Part shown: positions 46,489 to 54,393 of the stretch, in pieces
Position numbering within the stretch: the stretch's first letter is position 1
Layout of the letters: every line of letters starts with the position of its first letter
Source: Pseudeuparius sepicola
Taxonomy: Eukaryota; Arthropoda; Insecta; Coleoptera; Anthribidae
Length of the DNA stretch: 64,000 nucleotides
Assembly (NCBI GenBank): GCA_963920635.1
Contig: OY987298.1
Location: 37,851,787 to 37,915,786 of the forward strand
Reading direction: 5' to 3'
Notes under the pieces: generated by a model
The model's database searches: none
Told to the model about the DNA's origin: nothing
What the model saw: the letters and a program-made list of their open reading frames with translations, nothing else
Program-made: the position numbers and the translations under genes

Positions 46489-47415
46489 CTACACGACGTT
46501 TGACTCAGAGATCCACGAGTCATGGTCTTTATCAAAGCCCAACCATCGTACTAGCACCTTCCCCCTCTTTCTACGAAGAATCTTTTCAACCAGGTAGACA
46601 TCGGGATGTTCAGTTTTTTGCAATTCTTCGCGGTAAAACCCGCCCTTTATAGGACTTCCATTTAAATCCTCTAGAAGATATGTAGGCGGGTTGGTAATTT
46701 GTACTTTGCTTATTTTAAACAATTCTGTACTCCAACTAGGCATATATCCTTTGGCAAATACGTGTTTCACTTTACTTATTCTCACAATATCTCCAACCTT
46801 CAATTTACTACCTCTGAAAATCTTCACGTGACTATACACTTTTTTAAGCAGATATTGTTCGTTACTTTTATTAACTTGGTTGGGTTTCATCTGAATCACT
46901 CTATGCTTTCTGTTATTATACTCGGCAACTAGCGTAGGCAAATAATCATCCCATTTAAATTTACCATTTAGACTAAAATACTTAAATAATCGCTCTTTTA
47001 GAGTTCGTATTACTCTCTCGGCCATGGCGGCTTTCGTGATGCTAAAAGTGCTGTAATGATTAATTTTGAATTTTCGCATCAAATTTTGAAATCTAGAGTT
47101 ATAAAACTCTTTGCCCTGATCAGTTTGAAGGTTGCGAGGCTTTCGAGTTCCCGATAGGATATCAGCAAAGGCGTTGGTAATATCTTCGGCAGACTTGGAT
47201 TTGAGCGGTCTGCACCAAACAAATTTAGAGAAGCAATCGATTACAACCAGTATGAATTTGAAGCCATTATTGTGACTAGCATACTGATCTAACTGCGCGA
47301 GATCAGCTTGCCACAAATCGTCTAAACCTTTAATGATAGTTCGACGACGTGGATAATTTTTTCGCGCTGGTTTATGTAATTCCTTAACTACTTGAATTTT
47401 TTCTTTACTATGCAT
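46489..47415 (-). CDS. INT: RVE integrase with C-terminal chromodomain
   Basis: 308 residues, ATG at 47415. The catalytic core shows the D,D,E triad: LWQADLAQL (about residue 35), LQTDQGKEF (about 98) and MAERVIRTLKERL (about 134, Glu). A beta-rich segment follows, then a chromodomain at the end (VYLVEKILRRKRGKVLVRW through SWISESNVV). It inserts the element and generates the 6-bp duplication; the chromodomain may direct target choice. No N-terminal zinc HHCC is visible, so the frame may lack it or start internally. The preceding fibre-like gene ends at 47418, two bases from this start. Confidence 0.93.
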   Translation of the reverse strand: MHSKEKIQVVKELHKPARKNYPRRRTIIKGLDDLWQADLAQLDQYASHNNGFKFILVVIDCFSKFVWCRPLKSKSAEDITNAFADILSGTRKPRNLQTDQGKEFYNSRFQNLMRKFKINHYSTFSITKAAMAERVIRTLKERLFKYFSLNGKFKWDDYLPTLVAEYNNRKHRVIQMKPNQVNKSNEQYLLKKVYSHVKIFRGSKLKVGDIVRISKVKHVFAKGYMPSWSTELFKISKVQITNPPTYLLEDLNGSPIKGGFYREELQKTEHPDVYLVEKILRRKRGKVLVRWLGFDKDHDSWISESNVV

Positions 47416-47417
47416 GA

Positions 47418-47816
47418 CTATGCTCCACCCTCAAGGATCTCTGCAAGTCTGAGAGATAGTAAGGATTGCATGCTCTTACCAGTTATTTTTAAATAATAAT
47501 CTTCCATAGTTTTAACCAACTCTCTCAATTCATCGATCTTATCTTGGAAATTGTCTATCATTGTGTTACGAATATGAAGATCGCATTCATCAGAATGCTG
47601 TTTAAGATTTGTGTAAAAATATTGTAATGTATGAATGACCCCCTCATCGACATATTGTTTTGTGCTGGCATCGCTTTCATCGATCGGGTGATTAACGTTG
47701 CTCAGTCTGCGGTTGCTACAATCATAGTTTCCTTCTAGAGTCAAATTTAATGTGTAAACAGGTGGGCAAGACCTGCTCCTTGATTTCGAGGCACGTCCGA
47801 ACTTGTTTAAGGACAT
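47418..47816 (-). CDS. Fibre-like protein with phage-tail-type motif, paralogue 1
   Basis: 132 residues, ATG at 47816. The N-terminus MSLNKFGR and the block NRRLSNVNHPIDESDASTKQ followed by YVDE are shared with the neighbouring gene. The L.NV..P....DA.TK.YVD form is the same as in trimeric bacteriophage tail fibres and some giant-virus and adenovirus-like fibre proteins, where it starts a triple-helical shaft. The rest is a charged helix. A capsid spike or fibre role is inferred. It lies directly upstream of integrase and seven bases from its paralogue. Confidence 0.7.
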   Translation of the reverse strand: MSLNKFGRASKSRSRSCPPVYTLNLTLEGNYDCSNRRLSNVNHPIDESDASTKQYVDEGVIHTLQYFYTNLKQHSDECDLHIRNTMIDNFQDKIDELRELVKTMEDYYLKITGKSMQSLLSLRLAEILEGGA

Positions 47817-47823
47817 CTTTTAA

Positions 47824-48186
47824 CTAACTTGAATGATCTATAGGGACAAATCTGTCTAATAATTTGGGATTTGGCCCGGACTGTTCACCAACCATTTTTA
47901 AATAACATTCTTCAACAATTTTAACAAATTTTCTTATTTCATCGATCTCTTTCTCCAAAGCGTCTTTCACGCTACTCTCAATATTAACATCATGTTGTTC
48001 GAGAGTGACGTTAAAAGTTTTGAATGCCTCATTCATTTGTTTGTCAACATATTGCTTTGTCACAACATCATTGCTGCTAATCGGATAATTAACGTTGCAC
48101 AGTCTGCGGGTTTTCAAATCATAATCCCCGTCATTCAACGAGTAAGGAATAGTCCTTGAAACACGTCCGAACTTGTTTAAAGGCAT
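47824..48186 (-). CDS. Fibre-like protein with phage-tail-type motif, paralogue 2
   Basis: 120 residues, ATG at 48186. Begins MPLNKFGRVSR and carries TRRLCNVNYPISSNDVVTKQ then YVDK, homologous to the gene at 47418. Similarity continues through the helical part (EIDEIRKFVKIVEECYLKM against DELRELVKTMEDYYLKI), so the pair is a tandem duplication that has diverged. It could form hetero-trimers with its paralogue. Function inferred from the motif only. Confidence 0.7.
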   Translation of the reverse strand: MPLNKFGRVSRTIPYSLNDGDYDLKTRRLCNVNYPISSNDVVTKQYVDKQMNEAFKTFNVTLEQHDVNIESSVKDALEKEIDEIRKFVKIVEECYLKMVGEQSGPNPKLLDRFVPIDHSS

Positions 48187-48199
48187 CTTATAAATAACG

Positions 48200-49138
48200 T
48201 TAGAGAATAATTTTTGCTTCTTTCAATTCATTGATTATTGCTGTTATTTCGTTTTCGTGGGAAGTATTTCCGGCATCTTTTGATGCTATTAATAACCTTA
48301 ACCTGTCCACAAGTTCATTAGGATCATCCCAGTAAACATATTCCACAGGTTTTGTGTTATACTTAAGATGCATGTCAGAACCCTTTACAGGTGTGGAGGT
48401 AGCCACCGGGCCCTTCATAAGAGGTTTAATAATATTAGAATACTTATTTTTGTAGCTATGTTTTAATCGTCCGTTTGAAGTAAGATGAGCACCAGTGAGA
48501 TTTAAAATATCTCTGTAACTTTTCAAATCATCATCAGTACCTTCTGGATTATTATAGAAAATTAGCTGGTAGAGACCATCAGTTCCCGCGAATCGGCTAT
48601 TGTTGATGATTATATCACCAGACGTTTTTTCAAAATCGATATATTTATTTCCTAGCATCCACACTGATTTAGTTTCGTCATACTTAGGACCATATGTCCT
48701 ATCGATTTTAAGTGAATTAGCCATAAAGTCTGTTATACATGGTATAGATACTTTAGGATACACAGTATCAAAATGCCTGTACACTTTGTCAATTCCTTTC
48801 TCAACATCATTTAACGTTTCATTCATTTCTCCTAAAAGTGCAATTGGACTTTTCAACGACTCGCGCCACTTTTCCATAAATGATTCAACTTTTGGTTCAA
48901 CTTTCGGTTTTACTTCCGGTTTTAATTCTTGCTTAACTTGTAAATTTGCTAGAGAGCTTGTCACAGGTTTGAAAATTTTTTGTAAAGTTTCATTCTCATC
49001 AAATTTCCCTATTTTTAAGGCGGTGTATTTTTTTCTAATCGTTCGAGCTAGTTCACTGATTTTCTTTGCGCGCTGCGCTTCTTGAATCTGTTCTTGCATC
49101 GACATCTCGATTAATAATAAGCGTATTGTGCTTCTCAT
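48200..49138 (-). CDS. Conserved Polinton protein, probable virion component
   Basis: 312 residues; the ATG at 49138 overlaps the ATPase stop by ATGA. The first 110 residues are charged coiled coil with a Lys/Glu/Val/Pro repeat (KPEVKPKVEPKVE). The C-terminal half contains the block GTDGLYQLIFYNNPEG...YRDILNLTGAHL and ends DPNELVDRLRLLIASKDAGN with NEI..IINELKE. These blocks are widespread in Mavericks next to the capsid genes; no biochemical function is known to me. The gene lies between the packaging ATPase and the fibre-like pair. Confidence 0.75.
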   Translation of the reverse strand: MRSTIRLLLIEMSMQEQIQEAQRAKKISELARTIRKKYTALKIGKFDENETLQKIFKPVTSSLANLQVKQELKPEVKPKVEPKVESFMEKWRESLKSPIALLGEMNETLNDVEKGIDKVYRHFDTVYPKVSIPCITDFMANSLKIDRTYGPKYDETKSVWMLGNKYIDFEKTSGDIIINNSRFAGTDGLYQLIFYNNPEGTDDDLKSYRDILNLTGAHLTSNGRLKHSYKNKYSNIIKPLMKGPVATSTPVKGSDMHLKYNTKPVEYVYWDDPNELVDRLRLLIASKDAGNTSHENEITAIINELKEAKIIL

Positions 49139-49854
49139 AACTTTATATACCTATCAAAACCTATTCTATAGCGTCCCTCATTCATATTGAAATCTTTAAC
49201 AATAACTAGAGTTCCAAAATTATCATTCCAACAAAGCGAGCAGAGATTCTTGAAATCACCGTATGAGATGTCTGGTGATACGTGCTCTTCATAAATATGT
49301 CTAAGGTTTACCTCATCTTGTTTAAACAAAACGATTACATTACAATTGTCTCGTATTAATTGCTTAGGTATTTTTGAATATGTCTGGCAGAGATATGCAG
49401 CATCTATATTTTTATGACGACCCATGGAGTAATATTCTCTAATTTTTTCCTGTGTCCCACAAGCCACATCATCGAAAATAAAAATTGAATTTTCTCTAGC
49501 CTCTGTTGGTGCAATGACGTCATCGTTTGAGCTAAATGGAAAATATCCAACACATTTTGCTTCTTTAAGCACGTCTTGTAGTAACTGATATTTAGGTTGG
49601 TATAGAGATTTACTGTAAAGGTAGGTGTTCTTAAATTTTAAGCCATTCTCGTTGAATATTAAACTAAGCAGACTGTTTGTTTTACCACAACCGCTAGGAC
49701 CGCAAAATATTGCTCTAATTGAATTTGGTAAGAGTACGCCATGTTTAGATTTCTCACTTCGAGCAAAATCTAGATTTTCGATTGGTAGAGATAGTTGATG
49801 TGATTCGATACGCATCTTGTATACATCTAATAAGATAGCGTATGCTTGATGCAT
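49135..49854 (-). CDS. ATPase: FtsK/HerA-type genome-packaging ATPase
   Basis: 239 residues, ATG at 49854. Walker A is FCGPSGCGKTNS near residue 50, Walker B is SIFIFDDVAC near 122, followed by the sensor region YLCQTYSKIPKQLIRDN, matching the A32-like packaging ATPases of Polintons, virophages and adintoviruses. It would pump the genome into the capsid. A TATA-like TATATATGC overlaps the start region. The last codons overlap the next gene by ATGA. Confidence 0.93.
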   Translation of the reverse strand: MHQAYAILLDVYKMRIESHQLSLPIENLDFARSEKSKHGVLLPNSIRAIFCGPSGCGKTNSLLSLIFNENGLKFKNTYLYSKSLYQPKYQLLQDVLKEAKCVGYFPFSSNDDVIAPTEARENSIFIFDDVACGTQEKIREYYSMGRHKNIDAAYLCQTYSKIPKQLIRDNCNVIVLFKQDEVNLRHIYEEHVSPDISYGDFKNLCSLCWNDNFGTLVIVKDFNMNEGRYRIGFDRYIKL

Positions 49855-49930
49855 ATATACCTATCGGGATGTAAATAATAAACAGTTTTTCGATTAAGAA
49901 TATTTATTTTCTACAACTATTACAATACAT

Positions 49931-50353
49931 TTAAGGCATGTAAGCTCGAATCTTCTGCTGCACAATACTCCTACACAGCGGGCACTTCTCCATGGAGTTT
50001 GCACAACTCATACAGCATGCCAAATGTCCACATGGAACCAGCAAGACTTCTATGTTACTGCAGTAGCAAACTATACATAAAAAGTCTGGATTGGTGTTAT
50101 TTACTTTTTCAGGTGGGATGTCCACAGGCTTGATTTCACCTTTAATAAATGGACAACTGGGACTCCAGCTAGCATGGTCTTGCCATGGATCATCATCCTT
50201 TTCCCATTTATATCCTTCAATATTGCAAAATGGACACCGGACAACATCTTCGTAATTCGTATAAAAAAATCCTGCTCGGGCAAGCTTCTCTGATGATAGG
50301 GGGCTTGACCAGTTTTCAAACGTTCTTATAAGACTCTCGTAATTATGCTCCAT
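49931..50353 (-). CDS. IAP: Inhibitor-of-apoptosis protein (BIR + RING)
   Basis: 140 residues, ATG at 50353. A single BIR domain occupies residues 8-72: FENWSSPLSSEKLARAGFFY, CPFC, then DDDPWQDHASWSPSCPF, giving the CX2C...HX6C zinc site. A C3HC4 RING follows at 93-130 (CIVCYCSNIEVLLVPCGHLACC...CPLC). The compact BIR-RING layout is like that of viral IAPs from baculoviruses and their insect relatives. It would act in the cytosol, binding caspases or IAP antagonists and acting as an E3 ligase. It overlaps the end of the upstream membrane-protein gene by 28 bp, so they probably share a transcript. Probable host capture. Confidence 0.95.
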   Translation of the reverse strand: MEHNYESLIRTFENWSSPLSSEKLARAGFFYTNYEDVVRCPFCNIEGYKWEKDDDPWQDHASWSPSCPFIKGEIKPVDIPPEKVNNTNPDFLCIVCYCSNIEVLLVPCGHLACCMSCANSMEKCPLCRSIVQQKIRAYMP

Positions 50354-50751
50354 CGCTCATTCAGTAATACTCTTACTATTTCAATAAATAATTTTGCTAC
50401 TAGCAATGAAGAACATATAGTAATGTAGTAAATTAGTGGCACGAAAGCGAGGTCTTTTATATGTTGTTCTTGACTGAGGTCTCTGGGTGTGGCCATTGTG
50501 GGCGTGGTGGAAGGTGGGACCTCCCTCCACACACTTTCAGCAATCGTATGATTTTGGAATACTGCTCGAAGTTTAAACTGAGTAGCATTTTTAGGCAGTC
50601 TTGCTACCGAAATTTTTTCAACTACCGTTTTAAATGGGAAACATCTTTTATCCTGTTCGCAAATAGATACCTTAGCATCTTCAGGGTTGTAAATATAGAA
50701 CACATTATTTATTAATGAGAACAAAATAATGTGACCCAAACTCAGCAACAT
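50326..50751 (-). CDS. Membrane glycoprotein of unknown function
   Basis: 141 residues, ATG at 50751. A hydrophobic N-terminal signal (MLLSLGHIILFSLINNVFY) is followed by an ectodomain of about 75 residues with cysteines (VSICEQDKRC) and two N-glycosylation sequons (NAT, NHT). A C-terminal transmembrane segment (VPLIYYITICSSLLVAKLF) and a short tail complete it. Type I topology is predicted. It overlaps the IAP start and has its own TATA box. I do not recognise a family; an envelope, viroporin-like or cell-surface role is possible but unproven. Confidence 0.65.
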   Translation of the reverse strand: MLLSLGHIILFSLINNVFYIYNPEDAKVSICEQDKRCFPFKTVVEKISVARLPKNATQFKLRAVFQNHTIAESVWREVPPSTTPTMATPRDLSQEQHIKDLAFVPLIYYITICSSLLVAKLFIEIVRVLLNERWSIITRVL

Positions 50752-50785
50752 CTTGATTATAACTGAAATGTATCAGTAAATGTTC

Positions 50786-50796
50786 TTTTATATATA
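50786..50796 (-). promoter_or_regulatory. TATA box of membrane protein/IAP transcript
   Basis: On minus, TATATATAAAA, 35 bases upstream of the ATG at 50751, in the short gap after the major capsid gene. Confidence 0.65.
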
Positions 50797-50801
50797 CGGA
50801 T

Positions 50802-52037
50802 CTACATTAAATCTCGTACAGTTTCACTTAAAGGTAAATACTCCATGGTACAGTCATGCACAATTATGCAGTAGGCTCGAGTTCTATCAGGAAATCCATC
50901 ACTATTTTCTATGTCCAACTTAACATCAACTGTGTTTATTTTTATAGATTCATTCCGGCGAGAACAGTCAATTACAAACAGGGTTGCATTATTTTTGTAA
51001 TCTGCATAGCTAAGTAGCGGGCGACTCTCCATTGCATTCATGTAACTCGGATAAAATTCCACATAGTTGTGATAGGCCTCCAAAAAGTCGTTAGCAGCAA
51101 AATTCAATCTCTGACGTTCGAATGGAAAATATTCACCGTTTACAATTAATCTTACATCAGTCGCATCTATGTGATCAAATGACGTGGGATTTTTTTTAGA
51201 ATTATCATTGCGATCAGTCTGAAATCCAACTATGACGTACCGAGGAGTTGACGCGGCTGCTGACGATTTTACGGCCCATATTTCTCTTTGGGAGTTTACA
51301 GTAAGATTTGGCAATTCATGTAGCTCCCATTTGCGGAACGCCATTATAATTGGACGATCAATTTTTATAGATTTAAGCAGATCCAATCTAATGATATCAT
51401 TCGGCTGAATATGTTTAACCTTTAATTCAATGTTGGAAATTGTTATTTCTGCAGTTATGGCAGGATCTGGTCTTGCAGCGTCTTGGGTTAGTAATAAGGC
51501 ATTGTTATCATTTCGAGCTAGTATTAGTCTCACTGTTTGTTTACCACAAATTGCCATCTGATAATCGTTGAATATTCCAAACAGATGTTTTAGCGGTATT
51601 CTTACATTGAATGTTCCATCATTGTTAACAGCAAAAGATTTATTAACCCCAACCCAGCTTGCTGTTGACATGCATTTTTCGTCATTAGCAGTATAGCAAA
51701 GATACGATCTGATCGTACTCACAATTCCGGGGTTTCTCACTACTTCTACTTCCTTGCCATTTAGTTCATAAGAAATTGAATCGAATAGAAATGCGGCACC
51801 GTTGTTGGCTAGTTTGCATTGTCCAGCACCGGTTTTCTTATCCACTGCACCTTTGACAAAAATCGACGCATCGTACATCAACAACCATGCATCACCCTGA
51901 TTAATGGTTATTTCCACAGTATCATTATTCCTAAATGACTTTACAAATGGGTAATAGGTGCGCTTCTCTAAACGTTGAATAGATTCATCATAGGTTGGGG
52001 TGCGATGCACATTAAACACTTGAGGTGTTAGGGACAT
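50802..52037 (-). CDS. MCP: Major capsid protein, double jelly roll
   Basis: 411 residues from the ATG at 52037 (MSLTPQVF); the open frame extends two codons further but starts there with TTG. The block TYYPFVKSFRNNDTVEITIN, then GAAFLFDSISYELNGKEVEVVRNPG and STIRSYLCYT, is the conserved N-terminal signature of Polinton major capsid proteins. The C-terminal half contains VRLIVNGEYFPFERQRLN, matching the second jelly roll. It forms the pseudo-hexagonal capsomers of the virion. The gene is intact and of family-typical length. Its start overlaps the end of the small upstream gene. Confidence 0.92.
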   Translation of the reverse strand: MSLTPQVFNVHRTPTYDESIQRLEKRTYYPFVKSFRNNDTVEITINQGDAWLLMYDASIFVKGAVDKKTGAGQCKLANNGAAFLFDSISYELNGKEVEVVRNPGIVSTIRSYLCYTANDEKCMSTASWVGVNKSFAVNNDGTFNVRIPLKHLFGIFNDYQMAICGKQTVRLILARNDNNALLLTQDAARPDPAITAEITISNIELKVKHIQPNDIIRLDLLKSIKIDRPIIMAFRKWELHELPNLTVNSQREIWAVKSSAAASTPRYVIVGFQTDRNDNSKKNPTSFDHIDATDVRLIVNGEYFPFERQRLNFAANDFLEAYHNYVEFYPSYMNAMESRPLLSYADYKNNATLFVIDCSRRNESIKINTVDVKLDIENSDGFPDRTRAYCIIVHDCTMEYLPLSETVRDLM

Positions 52038-52233
52038 AGCCAAGTGCTTTCAAAAATTCTTGATTTTCCAACGAGAGACGATCTGCACTCTTCGGTGAAA
52101 TATCTTTTAAAAATTGTTGATTTTCCAACGAGAGACGATCTGCACTCTTCGGTGAAATATTTGTTAGTGAATTTTTGGAGCATTGTGATTGCCTTTTATA
52201 CGGTTGATATCTGTCATCAAAAACCAAAACCAT
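52012..52233 (-). CDS. Small Polinton protein with an internal 57-bp duplication
   Basis: About 73 residues from the ATG at 52233; the frame reaches further upstream without another ATG. The C-terminal part has two copies of a 19-residue unit, ISPKSADRLSLENQ(Q/E)FLK, encoded by a nearly perfect 57-bp tandem repeat (about 52,048-52,161). The SxxLSxENxxFLKxLG form is found at the end of small proteins upstream of capsid genes in other Mavericks. Role unknown. The gene overlaps the major capsid start by 26 bp. Confidence 0.6.
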   Translation of the reverse strand: MVLVFDDRYQPYKRQSQCSKNSLTNISPKSADRLSLENQQFLKDISPKSADRLSLENQEFLKALGYVPNTSSV

Positions 52234-52246
52234 TTTCACAAAAATT

Positions 52247-52957
52247 TCATACACGCTTCAACTCCAACCGTACAATTATTTCCTCACCTCTAAAATTTAC
52301 AGGTTGAGAGTTCTGATCGAGAATATTTACAGTCAAATTATTAATCTCACGCTTTGCAACTGGCATGTACACCAGATTTTTCGGAGACTCGTCTATAGCG
52401 TAACCAGGATCGCTGCTAACTGCAAACTCGTAAATCGTATGAGTTGGTTGATTTTTATAGTATGCTCCAGATGTTACGTTACAATCTATATGTATAGTTC
52501 TGACCTTCACGATATTTACAGATATATCAGAAGTATGTAATTGTCCAGACTCTAATAGACTAGGAGAAAATCCTAACACATGAGCAATAGAGTCTGTTGG
52601 TAGAAAATCTACTGTATATTTATCACTGTAAATTTCACACTTTAAAGTACTGTTATTGGCTTTTATTGAAATTGGATTTTTCTGATCAGACTCCTCCTTT
52701 CTTAAAGCGCCAACTATGTACTTTTCTAGGGCCTCAATTTCGTACGAGCCTGTGGGGATTACTAAACATTTGCGATACCCATCAACATTTATATAATAAA
52801 ATTTGTTGACACCAACATCTATATTGGGTATACTGTTATATGTGTGAAATCCTAGCAGGGCCAAACCATACTCAAAATCTGATTCTAAATGTATAGGAAT
52901 ATTAAAGTCAATAGACAGTGTGGAAGTAAATCCGTGTAGTGTGAACAACAGCGACAT
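52247..52957 (-). CDS. mCP: Minor capsid (penton) protein, single jelly roll
   Basis: 236 residues, ATG at 52957. The order YGLALLGFHTYNSIPNIDVG, IPTGSYEIEALEKYI, FLPTDSIAHVLGFSP and RTIHIDCNVTSGAYYKN, ending in REINNLTVNILDQNSQPVNF, is the recognisable pattern of Polinton penton-like single-jelly-roll proteins. It is expected at the fivefold vertices, where a fibre could attach. Own TATA box (52983-52993). Intact. Confidence 0.9.
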   Translation of the reverse strand: MSLLFTLHGFTSTLSIDFNIPIHLESDFEYGLALLGFHTYNSIPNIDVGVNKFYYINVDGYRKCLVIPTGSYEIEALEKYIVGALRKEESDQKNPISIKANNSTLKCEIYSDKYTVDFLPTDSIAHVLGFSPSLLESGQLHTSDISVNIVKVRTIHIDCNVTSGAYYKNQPTHTIYEFAVSSDPGYAIDESPKNLVYMPVAKREINNLTVNILDQNSQPVNFRGEEIIVRLELKRV

Positions 52958-52982
52958 AATTGATGAATTCTCTCCTCAACTA

Positions 52983-52993
52983 CCCCTTTTATA
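52983..52993 (-). promoter_or_regulatory. TATA box of capsid transcript
   Basis: On minus, TATAAAAGGGG, 26 bases upstream of the ATG at 52957. It would drive the minor capsid, small protein and major capsid genes as one transcript. Confidence 0.7.
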
Positions 52994-53096
52994 GAAAAAC
53001 TTGAAAACTGTTATTGTTATTGTCTAATTGGTATTCAGAATATTTTCGGCGACTTTTGGGAACAAATTAAACACACTTCATATTTTGAAATTTTAT

Positions 53097-53447
53097 TTAG
53101 TTTCTTAGGAAGCTTAGACACAAATGACCACAGTTCATCTCGTTATAGTTTTGATAAGAATTGTTGTTATATTCAACTTCAACCTCATTTCCCAAATATC
53201 TGATGAGTTCTTTTGGCGGTTTCAGGTTGCCAAAGCTGTCGAAATACTCGCATTTTCTTCCTCTCTTGCGATATGCCACCCAATGAGACCCGGAGTTCCT
53301 CTGCACATCCAAATTTAAAATGGCCGACTCATTTTTTCTCGGTTTTTTAGGTAGTGTATCTCTCATATACACACCTCTAAAGTAAGGAATTCCATCGGCA
53401 TATTTAAGTAAATCTAGGTTGGATAAAGGTCTGTTGGGCGGCTTCAA
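53097..53447 (-). CDS. PRO: Adenain-like cysteine protease (C5 family)
   Basis: About 116 codons. YFRGVYMRDTLP, GSHWVAYRKRG (catalytic His), EYFDSFG (Asp) and NEMNCGHLCLSFL (catalytic Cys, preceded by the conserved Gln in SYQNY) match the adenovirus maturation protease family. It would cleave virion proteins during assembly. There is no ATG ahead of the conserved N-terminus: the frame begins at a TTG (53447) and the first in-frame ATG (VYMRD) would remove needed residues. The frame is -1 relative to the preceding PLA2/pVI-like gene and meets it at an A8 run, so it is made by -1 frameshifting, from a non-AUG start, or has been broken by a one-base change. Confidence 0.88.
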   Translation of the reverse strand: MKPPNRPLSNLDLLKYADGIPYFRGVYMRDTLPKKPRKNESAILNLDVQRNSGSHWVAYRKRGRKCEYFDSFGNLKPPKELIRYLGNEVEVEYNNNSYQNYNEMNCGHLCLSFLRN

Positions 53448-54211
53448 TACTTTTTTTTCTTTAAAAAAAGACCGAACCCACGTTTATTTTTCCGCAAATA
53501 GAGTCCAGAACCGACGATCTTCATAGATTGCTTTCCATTCTCCATCAGCTTTTTTGTATTATTTACGTCAATTATTGTTTTGGCTATACTGCTAGCCCCT
53601 CCGGCTATAGAACCAAGGGCCCCTAAAGCAGCCAGTATAGGCAGAAGCGGGAGAAAACCTCCTTTCTTTTCTTCAAAGGGAATAATTCTAGGTATTCTTA
53701 GTTTACTTTTTCCACCCGCTTTTTTTATGTGCACGCGTGCTGCTCTCACGGCTGCTAACGATGATTTTTTCAATTTTTTTAGATCATTCAACTCATTGTT
53801 AGTAAAAGATTTCTTTAGGGCTTTTTCAACCTTCTTTACAATATCTCTTCTAAACGAAAATGGGCGTTTCATACCCATACCCAATTTCCTTTTAACTTTC
53901 ATTGCACTCGTAACGAACCAGGCAGCTGTTTTCTCACCAAATTTGGCGTCTCTTGATTTGACTCTATCCCAAGCCCGATTTTCCAGTTCCCAATCTGCCT
54001 TGCGTCGTTCTTCTAATGATTTGTTTTTACTGTATGCAACATCATGAATTAAGCAAGATTCATCCAACTTGTTTATGCCAGTATCACCCCTAGAAAGACG
54101 TTTTTCTAATTTAGTACCAGGGCCACAATACTGGTATCCCGGAAAATGTAACTCGATCGGTAATTTGTCAATTAATGTGTTCAACACTCCACCCCCTTTA
54201 ACAACCAGCAT
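53444..54211 (-). CDS. PLA2-domain and pVI-like virion protein
   Basis: 255 residues, ATG at 54211. Residues 20-80 form a parvovirus-type phospholipase A2 domain: YQYCGPGTKLEKRL (calcium loop) and DESCLIHDVAYS with the catalytic His-Asp. Then a very basic stretch (KVKRKLGMGMKRPFSFRRDI) and a Gly/Ala-rich hydrophobic segment (GGFLPLLPILAALGALGSIA) resemble adenovirus pVI-like membrane-lytic proteins. It would breach the endosomal membrane during entry. It ends in KKKKY and a stop after an A8 run where the protease frame takes over. Intact; own TATA box. Confidence 0.88.
   Translation of the reverse strand: MLVVKGGGVLNTLIDKLPIELHFPGYQYCGPGTKLEKRLSRGDTGINKLDESCLIHDVAYSKNKSLEERRKADWELENRAWDRVKSRDAKFGEKTAAWFVTSAMKVKRKLGMGMKRPFSFRRDIVKKVEKALKKSFTNNELNDLKKLKKSSLAAVRAARVHIKKAGGKSKLRIPRIIPFEEKKGGFLPLLPILAALGALGSIAGGASSIAKTIIDVNNTKKLMENGKQSMKIVGSGLYLRKNKRGFGLFLKKKKY
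53450..53458 (-). promoter_or_regulatory. Candidate -1 frameshift site
   Basis: On minus, A8 then G gives A_AAA_AAG in the zero frame of the PLA2/pVI gene, followed by TAT and the stop TGA. This is a classic slippery heptamer, and a -1 slip enters the protease frame. I see no obvious downstream pseudoknot. A one-base homopolymer change is the alternative explanation. Confidence 0.4.
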
Positions 54212-54240
54212 TGGATTGACACAGGTTTATTCAATCACAC

Positions 54241-54253
54241 CCTCTTATATAGG
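54241..54253 (-). promoter_or_regulatory. TATA box of PLA2/pVI gene
   Basis: On minus, CCTATATAAGAGG, 30 bases upstream of the ATG at 54211, immediately inside the right TIR. Confidence 0.7.
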
Positions 54254-54291
54254 GAAATAAAAAACACACAAACAAATAATATTTTTTATTT

Positions 54292-54393
54292 TCACAACTT
54301 TACATTTCTAAACTTTTTAGTTAGTTCATACATAATAATCAAGCGTCTCAGCTCTTCGAGTGCCTCCATATATCGCCGCAGTCTCTCGCTCAT
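54292..54393 (-). CDS. 33-residue ORF overlapping the TIR gene (right copy)
   Basis: Mirror copy of 37805-37906, with the same ATGA overlap. Coding status is uncertain, as for the left copy. Confidence 0.35.
   Translation of the reverse strand: MSERLRRYMEALEELRRLIIMYELTKKFRNVKL

Noticed and set aside
46473..46535. Longer start for the unknown minus-strand gene next to integrase
   Set aside because: The first codon is TTG and the extension overlaps the integrase chromodomain. The ATG at 46472 follows the integrase stop directly.
48600..49085. 161-codon plus-strand frame opposite the conserved Polinton protein
   Set aside because: It is an antisense shadow of a gene with recognised conserved blocks.
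53580..54047. 155-codon plus-strand frame opposite the PLA2/pVI gene
   Set aside because: Antisense shadow; the minus strand carries the PLA2 motifs.
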